Positions 8,870 to 18,365 of a stretch of DNA of 64,000 bases are shown here, in pieces. The position numbers and the translations under genes were made by a program. The notes below the pieces were generated by a model. It was not told the DNA's origin. It did no database searches and saw only the letters and a list, made by a program, of their open reading frames with translations. Position 1 is the first letter of the stretch, and each line of letters begins with the position of its first letter. This DNA is from Alphaproteobacteria bacterium (GTDB lineage Bacteria; Pseudomonadota; Alphaproteobacteria; Ferrovibrionales; Ferrovibrionaceae), in contig JAFKFH010000013.1 of assembly GCA_017307375.1 (NCBI GenBank), forward strand, positions 124,001 to 188,000, given 5' to 3'.

Positions 8870-11032
8870 CTACCCTCTGGCGCGCTCGACCGAATTGACC
8901 GTCGGCGTCGCCCGCAACGCGGCAATGATGTTGGTCAGGTGCTTGACGTCCTTGACCTCGATATCCACCAGGAATTCAAAATAGTCCGAAGTCCGATTGG
9001 TGATCTTCAGATTATGGATGTTGCCGCGGTTCTTGGCGATAACGGTGGTGAGATCCGACAGCGAGCCCGGCTCGTTTGCGACAATCGTCGAGATGCGGCC
9101 GACATGATGGGTTTCGTCGTTCGAATCCCAGGCCACGTCGAGCCAGCGTTCCGGCGTCGCCGCGAACTGCTCGAGCGTTTCGCAATCGATGGTATGGATC
9201 GTCACGCCCTTGCCGGTCGCCACGATCCCGACGATGCGGTCGCCGGGCAGCGGATGGCAGCAACCGGCGAAATGAACCGCCATGCCCGGGATCAGCCCGC
9301 GGATCGGTACACCCGAGCGATCCTTCTCCGACCCTTTGCGGACCCGGGTCAGCGGCACCACCTTGTCGGAGGCGACCTCGGTCCGCTCCTTCTCCTCCTG
9401 CTTCTCGCCGGGGAAGACGGCCTCGATCACCTGCCGCCCGGTCAGGTTGCCCGACCCGACCGCGACATAGAGATCTTCGAGGGTCTTGAGCCGGAGGACC
9501 TTCAGCGCGGTGTCGAAACCCTTTTCGGCGACCTGATGGCCGGCATCGCGGAATGCCTTGGCGACGACCGCCTTGCCCAGCGAGAAGAACTGGTCGCGCT
9601 GCTGCTGGGCCATGAACCGGCGGATGCGCGACCGCGCCTTGCCGGTGACGACGAAGGTTTCCCAGTTCGGGTTCGGCGTCGCGTTCTTCGACCGCAGGAT
9701 CTCGACCTGGTCGCCATTCTGCAGGATCGTGCGCAACGGCACGACGCGGCCGTTGACCTTGGCGCCGACGCAGGTATCGCCGATGCCGGAATGGACCGCA
9801 TAGGCGAAGTCGACCGGGGTGGCGTTGCGCGGCAGCGCGATCAGGTCGCCCTTCGGCGAAAAGCAGAAGACCTGATCCTGGAACATGTTGAGCTTGGTGT
9901 GCTCCAGGAACTCGTCCGGATCGGACGAGTCCAGAATCTCCAGCAGCTCGCGCAGCCAGCGATATTGCGTCGATTCGTTCGACGCCGCCGACTTGCCTTC
10001 CTTGTACGACCAATGCGCGGCGACGCCGAGATCGGCGACCGCATGCATGTCCTTGGTGCGGATCTGAATTTCGATACGCTGGTTCTCGGGCCCCAGCACC
10101 GTCGTGTGGATCGAGCGGTAGCCGTTCGGCTTGGGCGTCGAGATGTAGTCCTTGAAGCGGCCCGGCACCATCGGCCAGGAATTGTGGACGACACCGAGGG
10201 CCTGGTAGCAGGCAGTGGTATCGGCCACGACGATCCGGAAGGCCATGATGTCGGAGAGCTGCTCGAACGAGATGTTCTTGCGCTCCATCTTCTGCCAGAT
10301 CGAATAGGGCCGCTTCTCGCGCCCGGACACCCAGGAATCGATACCTGCCTCGGTAATCGTGCGCTTGATCTGGTCGGTGATGCGGGTGACCAGGTTGTCG
10401 CCGCCGCCCTCGCGCAGGAACGCGGTGCGGGCGATGATCGAGTTGCGCGCCTCAGGATTGATCTCGGCGAACGACAGGTCCTCGAGCTCTTCCTTGAGCT
10501 GCTGCATGCCGATGCGGTCGGCCAGCGGCGCGAAGATCTCCATGGTCTCCATGGCGATCCGCTTGCGCTTCTCCGGCTTGTCGATGAAATGCAGCGTCCG
10601 CATGTTGTGGACGCGATCGGCCAGCTTGACCAGCAACACGCGGATGTCGTGCGACATCGCCAGCAGCAGCTTGCGGAAATTCTCGGCCTGCCGGTTGCGG
10701 TCGGAGACCAGTTCCAGCCGGGTCAGCTTGGTCACGCCGTCGACCAGGCGCAGGACTTCCGGCCCGAAATTCCGCTCGATCTCCTCGGGCGTGGCCGAGG
10801 TATCCTCGATCGTGTCGTGCAACAGCGCGGTGACGATCGTCTGATAGTCGAGCTTCATGCCGGCCAGGATGCCGGCGACCTCGAGCGGATGCAGGAAATA
10901 GGGGTCGCCGGACGCGCGCTTCTGCGCCCCGTGCGCCTTCATCGCGAAGACGTAGGCGCGATTGATCATCGCCTCGTCCGCATCGGGATCGTAGGCGAGG
11001 ACGCGCTCGACCAGTTCGACCTGGCGGATCAT
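8870..11032 (-). CDS. rsh: Bifunctional (p)ppGpp synthetase/hydrolase (RelA/SpoT homologue)
   Basis: A 720-residue stringent-response enzyme. The HD hydrolase domain is intact (His48, His72-Asp73, and LADRVHNMRTL). The synthetase domain has the RFKD motif typical of bifunctional enzymes, followed by NGYRSIHT and the EIQIRT segment. A TGS domain follows around residues 385-445 and an ACT domain closes the C-terminus (ISTIVANEPGSLSDLT). Both activities are therefore expected. It sits between rpoZ and pyrE on one strand, the order usual in Alphaproteobacteria. Confidence 0.97.
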   Translation of the reverse strand: MIRQVELVERVLAYDPDADEAMINRAYVFAMKAHGAQKRASGDPYFLHPLEVAGILAGMKLDYQTIVTALLHDTIEDTSATPEEIERNFGPEVLRLVDGVTKLTRLELVSDRNRQAENFRKLLLAMSHDIRVLLVKLADRVHNMRTLHFIDKPEKRKRIAMETMEIFAPLADRIGMQQLKEELEDLSFAEINPEARNSIIARTAFLREGGGDNLVTRITDQIKRTITEAGIDSWVSGREKRPYSIWQKMERKNISFEQLSDIMAFRIVVADTTACYQALGVVHNSWPMVPGRFKDYISTPKPNGYRSIHTTVLGPENQRIEIQIRTKDMHAVADLGVAAHWSYKEGKSAASNESTQYRWLRELLEILDSSDPDEFLEHTKLNMFQDQVFCFSPKGDLIALPRNATPVDFAYAVHSGIGDTCVGAKVNGRVVPLRTILQNGDQVEILRSKNATPNPNWETFVVTGKARSRIRRFMAQQQRDQFFSLGKAVVAKAFRDAGHQVAEKGFDTALKVLRLKTLEDLYVAVGSGNLTGRQVIEAVFPGEKQEEKERTEVASDKVVPLTRVRKGSEKDRSGVPIRGLIPGMAVHFAGCCHPLPGDRIVGIVATGKGVTIHTIDCETLEQFAATPERWLDVAWDSNDETHHVGRISTIVANEPGSLSDLTTVIAKNRGNIHNLKITNRTSDYFEFLVDIEVKDVKHLTNIIAALRATPTVNSVERARG

Positions 11033-11074
11033 GGCTCGATCCGCCCGGGCCGGACTGTGGCGACCTTGTCGATC

Positions 11075-11464
11075 TTAGGCCTCCTCGGCGGGGCCGAGGT
11101 CCACGTCGCCGTCGTCATCGCCGTCGCCGACCATCTGCATGCCGTCGCGGGCGCCCGCGTTCTGGCTGGCCGTGACCGCCGCCCAGTCGTTCGACTGCAT
11201 CAGGGCGGCCATGTTGTCCTCCTCCGGCTCGTCGACTTCGACATGCTTCTGCAGCCCGCCGATCAGGCCCTGGCGCAGCGCGTCGAGGTCGATGGTCTCG
11301 TCGGCGATCTCGCGCAGCGCGACGACCGGGTTCTTGTCGTTGTCGCGATCGATCGTCAGTGCCGAACCCGCCGAAACCAGACGCGCCCGCTGGGCGGCGA
11401 GCATCACAAGCTCAAAGCGATTGGGGATCTTCTCGACGCAATCTTCGACGGTAACGCGGGCCAT
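11075..11464 (-). CDS. rpoZ: RNA polymerase omega subunit
   Basis: A 129-residue subunit that helps assemble and stabilise beta-prime. The N-terminal [20 protein letters not shown] and the segment [19 protein letters not shown] are diagnostic. The C-terminal 40 residues are strongly acidic, longer than in Escherichia coli but common in this class. It is the first gene of the rpoZ-rsh-pyrE-pdxJ series; omega and (p)ppGpp both act on the same polymerase site. Confidence 0.96.
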   Translation of the reverse strand: MARVTVEDCVEKIPNRFELVMLAAQRARLVSAGSALTIDRDNDKNPVVALREIADETIDLDALRQGLIGGLQKHVEVDEPEEDNMAALMQSNDWAAVTASQNAGARDGMQMVGDGDDDGDVDLGPAEEA

Positions 11465-11635
11465 GGCGGGTATCCTTGGAATATAGGCGTGGTCAACCGG
11501 TTGAACGTTGAGATTTAGCGGTTGCAGCGCCGCGAATCAAGATGTTGGGGCCGGCCGCCGCGCCATATCCGCGTTTTCCGTGACGACGCGGCATGATAGA
11601 CACGAATGACGAGAAACCAGGGAGGAATCGATAAA

Positions 11636-12613
11636 ATGCGACGCGCTTTGCGTGTGCTTTCCATGCTCGTTGCAGGTCTCGGCGTGCTCGCCACGGCGAC
11701 CGGCCAGGCCCAAACCTATCCAACCCGCGCCATCACGCTGATCGTGCCGTTCCCGGCGGGGGGCACGACCGACATTCTCGGCCGCTTCGTCGGACAGGCG
11801 CTGTCGGCGGCCTGGAACCAGCCTGTCGTGGTCGAGAACCGAGGTGGTGCCGGCGGCAATATCGGGGCGGCTGCGGTCGCCAAGGCCGCGCCGGACGGCT
11901 ACACGCTGCTGGTCGGCACGGTCGGCACGCACGCGATCAATGCCAGCCTCTACACCAAGATGCCCTACGATACGCTGAAGGATTTTGCCCCGGTCACCCA
12001 GATCGCCTCGGTGCCCAACATGCTGGTGGTGACACCATCGCTGCCGGTCGGTTCGGTGACCGAACTGATCGCCTATGCCAAGGCCAATCCCGGCAAGCTG
12101 AACATGGCCTCCTCGGGCAACGGCACCTCGATCCACCTGTCGGGCGAACTGTTCAAGGTCATGACCGGGGTCGACATGGTGCATGTACCCTACAAGGGCT
12201 CGGCCCCGGCCCTGAACGACCTGATGGGCGGCCAGGTTCAGCTGATGTTCGACAACATGCCATCGGCGCTGCCCCAGGTGAAGGGCGGTACGCTCAAGGC
12301 ACTGGCCGTGACCACCGCGACCCGGTCGCCGGCCATGCCCGACCTGCCGACGGTGGCCGAAGCCGGGGTGCCCGGGTTCGAAGCTTCGTCCTGGTTCGGC
12401 GTCTTCGCCCCTGCCGGCACGCCCAAGGAAATCGTCGCCAAGCTGCAGACCGAGATCGCCCGCATCCTGAAATCGCCCGAGATGACCGAGCGCCTGGCTC
12501 AGCAGGGTGCCGTCGCCGTCGGCAACACGCCGGACGAATTCGGCGCCTATGTGCAGTCCGAACTGGTCAAATGGGCCGGCGTCGTCAAGGCGTCGGGCGC
12601 CCGGGTCGACTAG
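11636..12613 (+). CDS. Tripartite tricarboxylate transporter-type (Bug) substrate-binding protein
   Basis: A 325-residue periplasmic binding protein. A signal peptide ending near TGQAQ precedes the classic Bug opening [16 protein letters not shown] with TTDILGR. The first ATG at 11606 lacks a signal peptide; ATG 11636, after GGGAGGA, begins one. Such proteins bind carboxylates and related solutes. No TctA/TctB membrane genes are nearby, so it is an orphan. It lies between rpoZ and folK, facing away from rpoZ, and its stop shares 4 bases with the folK stop. Confidence 0.93.
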   Translation: MRRALRVLSMLVAGLGVLATATGQAQTYPTRAITLIVPFPAGGTTDILGRFVGQALSAAWNQPVVVENRGGAGGNIGAAAVAKAAPDGYTLLVGTVGTHAINASLYTKMPYDTLKDFAPVTQIASVPNMLVVTPSLPVGSVTELIAYAKANPGKLNMASSGNGTSIHLSGELFKVMTGVDMVHVPYKGSAPALNDLMGGQVQLMFDNMPSALPQVKGGTLKALAVTTATRSPAMPDLPTVAEAGVPGFEASSWFGVFAPAGTPKEIVAKLQTEIARILKSPEMTERLAQQGAVAVGNTPDEFGAYVQSELVKWAGVVKASGARVD

Positions 12614-13107
12614 TCGATCCGCTCGACCACCTGCTCGGCCGGCAGGGCCGCGATCAGTTCGGCGATCGCGGTGCCGCTGGCCGGGTGCCGCCAATCGGGT
12701 GCCAGTTCGGCGAGCGGACGCAGTACGAAGCCGCGCTCGGCCATCCGGGGATGAGGCAGGATCGCCACCGGGCCGGGATCGATGCGGCCGTCGTAGTCGA
12801 TCATGTCCAGGTCGACGACGCGCGCCTGCCAGCGCTGGTCGCGGGTGCGGCCCAGGCGGGCCTCGATGTCGAGCAGCAGGACCATCAGGTCGGGAGGCGG
12901 CAGCGCCGTGCGCAGCGCGACGACGCGGTTGGTGTACCAGGGCTGGTCGAGGGTCACCGGAACCGGGGCGGTACGCCACCACGAGGAACACGCGAGTACG
13001 TCGAGGCCCGCTTCCCGCATCAGCCGGATGCTGGCCTCCAGCACTGCCCGGGGCTCGCCGTGTGTGGCCGAGGGCAAGTTCGATCCCAACCCGACATAGA
13101 CCGTCAT
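12610..13107 (-). CDS. folK: 2-amino-4-hydroxy-6-hydroxymethyldihydropteridine pyrophosphokinase
   Basis: A 165-residue folate enzyme that transfers pyrophosphate from ATP to hydroxymethyl-dihydropterin. The opening VYVGLGSNL, the SSWWRTAPV segment and the motif [16 protein letters not shown] with its Mg-binding Asp pair identify it. It is transcribed divergently from the NYN-domain gene and ends tail to tail with the binding-protein gene. Confidence 0.96.
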   Translation of the reverse strand: MTVYVGLGSNLPSATHGEPRAVLEASIRLMREAGLDVLACSSWWRTAPVPVTLDQPWYTNRVVALRTALPPPDLMVLLLDIEARLGRTRDQRWQARVVDLDMIDYDGRIDPGPVAILPHPRMAERGFVLRPLAELAPDWRHPASGTAIAELIAALPAEQVVERID

Positions 13108-13230
13108 TCGATTAAATCCCGAAAACCCCGTGAAACCGTTTGCCCCGGGCGGCAGTTCCGCTAAGAAGGGCCTCGTCGCGATCGTGCGACACGATCATTA
13201 TTGAAAACACATACTCGCCGGAGAGCATTG

Positions 13231-13872
13231 ATGCGTTTCTATCCCCAAGAACGGGTCGCCCTGTTCATCGACGGGCCGAATCTCTATGCGGCCGCCCGCA
13301 CGCTGGGCTTCGATATCGATTACAAGCGCCTGTTGCAGCAGTTTGCCGGGCAAGGCCAGCTGTTGCGCGCCTTCTACTATACCGCCCTGGCCGAGGACCA
13401 GGAATATTCGCCGATCCGGCCGCTGATCGACTGGCTCGACTACAATGGCTTCACCATGGTCACGAAGCCGATGAAGGAATTCACCGACGCCACCGGGCGG
13501 CGGCGGATGAAGGGCAACATGGACATCGAGATCGCCATCGACATGATGGAGATGGCCGCCCATCTCGACCATGTCGTGCTGTTTTCCGGCGATGGCGACT
13601 TCCGCCGCCTGGTCGAGGCGGTACAGCGCAAAGGGGTGAGGGTCTCGGTCGTGTCCTCGTTCCGTACGTCCCCGCCGATGGTCGCCGACGAGTTGCGCCG
13701 CCAGGCCGACCAGTTCATCGACCTCGTCGACCTGATGCCCAAGATCCAGCGCGACCCTGCCCTGCGCGAGCAGGCGATGGCCGCGCGCGAAGCCCGCGCC
13801 CAGCAGCATCACGACGATGACGAGATCGACCCGCTGATCGACCGGCCGAGCCCGCCGCGCCGGGGGGCATGA
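13231..13872 (+). CDS. NYN-domain (LabA/DUF88) protein
   Basis: A 213-residue PIN-like nuclease-fold protein. Three acidic landmarks of the NYN domain are visible: VALFIDGPNLY near the start, KGNMDIEIAIDMM in the middle and LFSGDGDFRRLV after it. Members are proposed RNases, but activity has been shown for few. The ATG at 13231 follows GGAGAG; a TTG at 13201 would add ten residues without support. The stop overlaps the start of the uracil-DNA glycosylase gene by ATGA, so the two are coupled. Confidence 0.92.
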   Translation: MRFYPQERVALFIDGPNLYAAARTLGFDIDYKRLLQQFAGQGQLLRAFYYTALAEDQEYSPIRPLIDWLDYNGFTMVTKPMKEFTDATGRRRMKGNMDIEIAIDMMEMAAHLDHVVLFSGDGDFRRLVEAVQRKGVRVSVVSSFRTSPPMVADELRRQADQFIDLVDLMPKIQRDPALREQAMAAREARAQQHHDDDEIDPLIDRPSPPRRGA

Positions 13873-14498
13873 CGGCGGCGCCGCCCGGCGACTGCAACCT
13901 CTGCCCGCGATTGGCGGCGTTCCGTGCCGCCAATCGCCGCGCTTTTCCCGACTACCATAACGCTCCGGTCCCGGGCCGAGGGGCAGGCCTTGCCGCGCGC
14001 CTCTTGATCGTGGGCCTGGCGCCCGGGCTGCGCGGCGCCAATCGCACCGGGCGTCCGTTCGAAGGCGACCGTTCCGGCGATCTGTTGCGCACGACGCTCG
14101 ACGCTGCCGGCTGGCCGGCAGGACTGGTCCAGGTCACCAACGCGGTAAAATGCGTACCGCCGGAAAACAAGCCAACCAGATCGGAGATTGCCGCCTGTGC
14201 CGGCTATCTCGCCGCGGAACTGGCCGGCCTGCCCGCCCCGGCGGTACTGGCCCTCGGGCGCATCGCCCATGACGCGATCCTGCGGGCGGCCGGATTGCGA
14301 CCCGCGGCACATCCCTTCGCCCATGGCGCGGTGCATGCGCTGGGTGCTGGCCGGACGCTGTTCGCCAGCTATCACTGCAGCCATTACAACGTCGCGACCG
14401 GCAGGCTGACACCAGCCATGTTTGCCGGGATCTTCGCCACGATCGCCGGCCGTGGGCTAGGCCCGCCGCCTACCCCGCGGCCAACGGCAGGGCGATAG
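13869..14498 (+). CDS. Uracil-DNA glycosylase, family 5 (UDGb type)
   Basis: A 209-residue base-excision repair enzyme that removes uracil and related bases. The N-terminal CNLCPR, plus KCVPP and the later AACAGYL, supply the Cys ligands of a 4Fe-4S cluster. Motif 1 GLAPGLRGANRTGRPFEGD is the family 5 version. Motif 2 reads SYHCSHYN where SYHPS is usual. It is translationally coupled to the NYN-domain gene and overlaps the convergent histidine kinase end by 29 bases. Confidence 0.92.
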   Translation: MTAAPPGDCNLCPRLAAFRAANRRAFPDYHNAPVPGRGAGLAARLLIVGLAPGLRGANRTGRPFEGDRSGDLLRTTLDAAGWPAGLVQVTNAVKCVPPENKPTRSEIAACAGYLAAELAGLPAPAVLALGRIAHDAILRAAGLRPAAHPFAHGAVHALGAGRTLFASYHCSHYNVATGRLTPAMFAGIFATIAGRGLGPPPTPRPTAGR

Positions 14499-15969
14499 TA
14501 AAGCGCGAGCCCCCCGGCCCTGAGGTCGCGGCAATACGCCCGCCATGGCCTTCGACGATCCGGCGGGTCAGATGAAGGCCGAGGCCGGCCCCCGCGATGC
14601 GGCCGGAGGCTGCGGCCCGGAAATACTTGTCGAAGATCCGCTCCAGGTCGTCGGGTGCGATACCCGGACCGGAATCGGCCACCGATATCAGGACGCTCCC
14701 GTCCGCCGGCGTCGCCGCGATCTCGATCGGCCCGTGGTCGCCCGCATATTTCAGTGCATTGTCGACGAGATTCATCACCGCGATGCGGATCAGCGCGGCA
14801 TCGCCGGTCATCGTCATCGCCGGCCCCGCGCGCAGCAAGACCGCATCGGGGCCGCCCCTTGCCTGGCCGGCGTCGGCCGCGATATCCGCCAGCACCGACG
14901 ACAGATCGAACGGCGCCGGCTTGGGCCGCAATTCGCCGGCGTCGAGGCGATCGTCGGCCAGGCAGGTCTCGATCAGGCTGGTCAGACGCTGCGTCGCCCG
15001 GCGGATCCGCGCCAGGCCGCGCGGCAGGTCGTCGACGCCGGCAACCGACAGCAGTTGCGTCGTCGCCTCGATCACCGTCAGCGGCGAGCGGAATTCATGC
15101 GACAGCATCGCCAGCATCTGGCGCTGCTCCCGCCGCACCTGCTGTTCGGCGGCCACCGCCGCCATCAGGTCCTGCTCGAGCCGTTTGCGATCGGAAATGT
15201 CGACCCAGATCATCGCGATGCCGGAGACGTTGCGCGTCTCCTGGATCCGGAACCAGCGGCCATCGATGGTCTGGACCACGGCCGGTTCGTCGAGCGCTTC
15301 GTCGGGTCCGAGCGCCAGCAGCCGGCGCCAATCGGGACTATCGACCAGGGTCGCCGAAATCCGGCGCATCGCCGCCGGCCGACCGCCCCCCTGGCCCAGC
15401 CGCGGCGGGTCGACGACATGAGCGACCATCAGCTTGGAGAACAGCCGCGTGTTCATGAAGGCCAGCCGCTGGTTGCGATCGAACAGCAGCATCCCGACTT
15501 CGAGCGTCGAGAGGGCGTCGTTGAGCTGCACGAGGTCGAAATCGGCGAGCCGGCGGCTGGTGACGTCGCGCCAGATCTTGAACCGGCCGCCGTCCGGCGT
15601 CGGATACATGCGCAGCTCGACCCAACGGCCGTCAGCGCGCTGATAGGCCAGCGGGCCGATCACGGTGCGATGCCGTTCGACGGCGGCAACGAGCATCGCC
15701 TCCATCGTCTCGGCATCGACCGGGTGCTGCAGCTCGAACAGCGCGCGAACCGTGTCGAGAAACGGCAGGCCCGGCCGCAGCATCTCGCGCACTTCCGGGA
15801 AGAGCACGGGATAGGCAGCGTTCCAGGCGATCACCCGGTCGTCGGCATCATAGACGCAGATGGCCTCGTCGACATGGTCGGCAAGCATCGGCGCAAGCCA
15901 GGCGCGCAGTTCGGGCGCGAGCATGGCAAGGCTTCCGGTGGGGGCAGGATCATCGGCCGGTAATGGCAT
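14470..15969 (-). CDS. Soluble PAS-domain sensor histidine kinase
   Basis: A 499-residue kinase with no membrane segment. Two PAS-like domains precede the catalytic core: one around residues 35-145 (ICVYDADDRVIAWN, ending WRDVTSRR) and one around 150-270 (GMLLFDRNQRLAFMN, ending WVDISDRKR). HisKA carries MLSHEFRSPLTVIEA; HATPase_c carries NLVDNALKY, VADSGPGI and GAGLGLHL. The ATG at 15969 is chosen; a TTG at 15990 is an alternative and neither has a clear ribosome site. No response regulator gene is adjacent. It lies between the glycosylase and molybdopterin-protein genes. Confidence 0.93.
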   Translation of the reverse strand: MPLPADDPAPTGSLAMLAPELRAWLAPMLADHVDEAICVYDADDRVIAWNAAYPVLFPEVREMLRPGLPFLDTVRALFELQHPVDAETMEAMLVAAVERHRTVIGPLAYQRADGRWVELRMYPTPDGGRFKIWRDVTSRRLADFDLVQLNDALSTLEVGMLLFDRNQRLAFMNTRLFSKLMVAHVVDPPRLGQGGGRPAAMRRISATLVDSPDWRRLLALGPDEALDEPAVVQTIDGRWFRIQETRNVSGIAMIWVDISDRKRLEQDLMAAVAAEQQVRREQRQMLAMLSHEFRSPLTVIEATTQLLSVAGVDDLPRGLARIRRATQRLTSLIETCLADDRLDAGELRPKPAPFDLSSVLADIAADAGQARGGPDAVLLRAGPAMTMTGDAALIRIAVMNLVDNALKYAGDHGPIEIAATPADGSVLISVADSGPGIAPDDLERIFDKYFRAAASGRIAGAGLGLHLTRRIVEGHGGRIAATSGPGGSRFTIALPLAAG

Positions 15970-16044
15970 ATGGAACGAAGCCTGGACCAAGCTGGCAGCA
16001 ACTGCAAGGGGCGCCGCACTTACCTGCAGCCTTCGCCCCCTGCG

Positions 16045-16713
16045 TCAGCCGTAGCGCTGTTCCTTCCAGGGGTCGCCGACCATGTGATAGCCGCGATTCT
16101 CCCAGAAACCCGGCTTGTCTTCGGCCATGAACTCGATCCGCTTCAGCCACTTGGCCGACTTCCAAAGGTAGAAGCGCGGCATGATCAGGCGGACCGGCCC
16201 TCCGTGCTCGCGCGTCAGCGGCGCGCCGTCCCAGCTATGGGCCAGGATGACGTCGGGGTCGGACAGCATCTCCAGGCTGACATTGGTCGTGTAGCCGTCA
16301 TGGCTGTGCAGCATCGCGAATCTGGCCGTCTCGCGCGGCTTGACTTCGTCCAGCAGGTGCCGCACCGCGACGCCCGCGAACTTGTTGTCGTAGCGCGACC
16401 ATGCGGTGACGCAGTGCATGTCGCAGGTCACGACAGCCTGCGGCTGTTCCAGGAAGGCGTTCCAGTCCCACGTCAGCGGTTCGGCGACCAGGCCGTCGAC
16501 GCGCAGCTTCCAGTCCTGTTCGCGCACCGTCGGCTTGATGCCGAGGTCGAGCACCGGCCACTCGCGGACCAGGCGCTGGCCGGGCGGCAGGCGGCCCGCC
16601 CCGGCGGGGCGGCCGGTGAGCAGCCGGCCTTCGCGGGCCCATTTTTCCTTGGAGGCGACCAGCTTGTCCTTGATCGCCCCGAGCAATCCCGGATCCTTGT
16701 CGTCTTCCGCCAT
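16045..16713 (-). CDS. Sulfite-oxidase-like molybdopterin-dependent oxidoreductase
   Basis: A 222-residue protein made of the oxidoreductase molybdopterin-binding domain alone. The segment VTCDMHCVTAWSRYDN carries the Cys that coordinates Mo in this fold, and HSHDGYTTNVSLE and GGPVRLIMPRFYLWKSAKW are further family landmarks. No Tat signal, heme or dimerisation domain is present, so it is probably cytoplasmic, unlike MsrP. The ATG at 16713 follows GGTGAG, which overlaps the smpB stop; GTG 16722 is an alternative. It is the last gene of the dapA-smpB series. The substrate is unknown. Confidence 0.88.
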   Translation of the reverse strand: MAEDDKDPGLLGAIKDKLVASKEKWAREGRLLTGRPAGAGRLPPGQRLVREWPVLDLGIKPTVREQDWKLRVDGLVAEPLTWDWNAFLEQPQAVVTCDMHCVTAWSRYDNKFAGVAVRHLLDEVKPRETARFAMLHSHDGYTTNVSLEMLSDPDVILAHSWDGAPLTREHGGPVRLIMPRFYLWKSAKWLKRIEFMAEDKPGFWENRGYHMVGDPWKEQRYG

Positions 16714-16718
16714 GGGTC

Positions 16719-17183
16719 TCACCCGCGTTCGCGCATCAACCGGCCTTTTTCGCGCTGCCAGTCGCGTTCCTTCTCGGTATCGCGCTTGTCGTGCAGCTTC
16801 TTGCCGCGGGCCAGGCCCAGCTTCAGCTTGGCGATGCCGCGGTCGTTGAAATAGAGGCTAAGCGGAATGAGCGTCGACCCGCCCTTCTTGAGCTGCCCCA
16901 GCAGCTTGCCGATCTGACGGCGATGCATCAGCAGCTTGCGCGGCCGGCGCGGCTCGTGATTGAAGCGATTGCCCTGCTCGTACTCGGCGATATAGCTGTT
17001 GATCAGCCACAACTCTCCGGTCTCGGCCGAGGCGTAGGAATCGCCGATATTGGCCTTGCCGGTGCGCAGCGACTTGACCTCCGTGCCGGTCAGGACGATG
17101 CCGGCCTCGAAGGTCTCGTCGATGAAGTAATTGAAGCGGGCCTTGCGGTTCTCCGCGACAACGCGTTTGTTTTCGTCGCTCAC
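16719..17183 (-). CDS. smpB: SsrA-binding protein
   Basis: A 154-residue protein that brings tmRNA to stalled ribosomes. Family landmarks are [39 protein letters not shown] and the basic C-terminal [15 protein letters not shown]. It starts with GTG at 17183, overlapping the dapA stop in the form GTGA, so translation of the two is coupled. No tmRNA gene is seen in the window. Confidence 0.97.
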   Translation of the reverse strand: MSDENKRVVAENRKARFNYFIDETFEAGIVLTGTEVKSLRTGKANIGDSYASAETGELWLINSYIAEYEQGNRFNHEPRRPRKLLMHRRQIGKLLGQLKKGGSTLIPLSLYFNDRGIAKLKLGLARGKKLHDKRDTEKERDWQREKGRLMRERG

Positions 17184-18130
17184 TTCTTACCTTTTGCGGC
17201 CTTCTTGGCCTTGGGGGCCGTGGCCTTGGCCTCGGCCTTCGGCGCCTTCGCCGGCTTGGCGATCAGCCCGACCTGCTTCATCACCGCCTCGACCTTCTTC
17301 TTGGTCACGTCCGACGGCTGGACCAGCGGCAGCCGCAGATCGGGTTCGCACAGGCCAAGCAGGCTGGCGGCATACTTGACCGGGCCGGGGCTGGTCTCGA
17401 CGAACAGCACGTTGTGCAGGGGCATCAGCGCCTCATGCAGCGCGCGGGCAGTCGCGTAGTCGCCGCTGAGGCAGGCTTCCTGGAACTGGGCGCACAGCTT
17501 GGGGGCGATGTTGGCGGTAACCGAGATGCAGCCGACGCCGCCATGGGCATTGAAGCCAAGCGCCGTGCCATCCTCGCCCGACAGCTGGCAGAAATCATCG
17601 CCCAGCGCCAGGCGCATCTTGGTCGGCCGGGTCAGGTCGGCGGTGGCGTCCTTGACACCGACGATGCGCGGCAACGCGGCAAGCTCGGCCATGGTTTCCG
17701 GCGTCATGTCGATCACCGAGCGGCCGGGGATGTTGTAGATGATGATCGGCAGGCGGGTGGCATCATGGATCGCCTTGAAGTGGGCGTAGAGGCCTGCCTG
17801 GTTGGGCTTGTTGTAGTAGGGCGTCACGACCAGCGCCGCATCGGCCCCGGCGGTCTTGGCGTGCTTGGTCAGCTCGATCGCCTCGTCGGTCGAGTTCGAG
17901 CCGGTGCCGGCGATGACCGGGACGCGGCCGCGCGCGGTCTCGATGCAGATTTCGACCACGCGCTTGTGCTCGTCATGGCTGAGCGTCGGGCTCTCGCCCG
18001 TCGTCCCGACCGGCACCAGGCCATGGGTGCCCTGCTCGATCTGCCAGTCGACCAGCTTGCGGAAAGCTTTCTCGTCTACCCGGCCGTTGCGGAACGGAGT
18101 GATGAGGGCGACGAAGGAGCCTTTGAACAT
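17180..18130 (-). CDS. dapA: 4-hydroxy-tetrahydrodipicolinate synthase with a Lys/Ala-rich tail
   Basis: A 316-residue lysine-pathway enzyme that condenses pyruvate with aspartate semialdehyde. Landmarks are [36 protein letters not shown] with the catalytic Tyr, [10 protein letters not shown] and VGVKDATAD with the Schiff-base Lys. The enzyme normally ends near residue 290; here about 26 further residues consist mostly of Lys, Ala and Pro. ATG 18130 starts at the conserved MFKGSFVAL. It heads the dapA-smpB series. Confidence 0.96.
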   Translation of the reverse strand: MFKGSFVALITPFRNGRVDEKAFRKLVDWQIEQGTHGLVPVGTTGESPTLSHDEHKRVVEICIETARGRVPVIAGTGSNSTDEAIELTKHAKTAGADAALVVTPYYNKPNQAGLYAHFKAIHDATRLPIIIYNIPGRSVIDMTPETMAELAALPRIVGVKDATADLTRPTKMRLALGDDFCQLSGEDGTALGFNAHGGVGCISVTANIAPKLCAQFQEACLSGDYATARALHEALMPLHNVLFVETSPGPVKYAASLLGLCEPDLRLPLVQPSDVTKKKVEAVMKQVGLIAKPAKAPKAEAKATAPKAKKAAKGKK

Positions 18131-18365
18131 GGTCTCTATATCCCTGGCGGCGGCGGTTCGGTGAAAAGTGCGGCACCATAATCCCGCCACCGCGGCCCCG
18201 CAAGGCAGGATCCGCAAGGGAAAACCGTGCCGGAACCGCCATGACGCAATCCGTAAGAAACTTTAACCATAAGGCTCTACTCTGCCTTCGGGGTTGCTAT
18301 CCAGGGCCGGTGGGCGGCACAATCCCCTACCTATTCCACAGGATTCAAAGGGACTACGCCGCGTC

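Noticed and set aside
8855-11518. 887-codon plus-strand frame across rsh and rpoZ
   Set aside because: It is antisense to two well-conserved genes, is rich in Arg/Asp/Gln as GC-rich shadow frames are, and has no recognisable motif.
16001-16044. Hairpin between the kinase and Mo-protein genes as terminator
   Set aside because: Arms match only with a mismatch, the loop is long, and no T-run follows.
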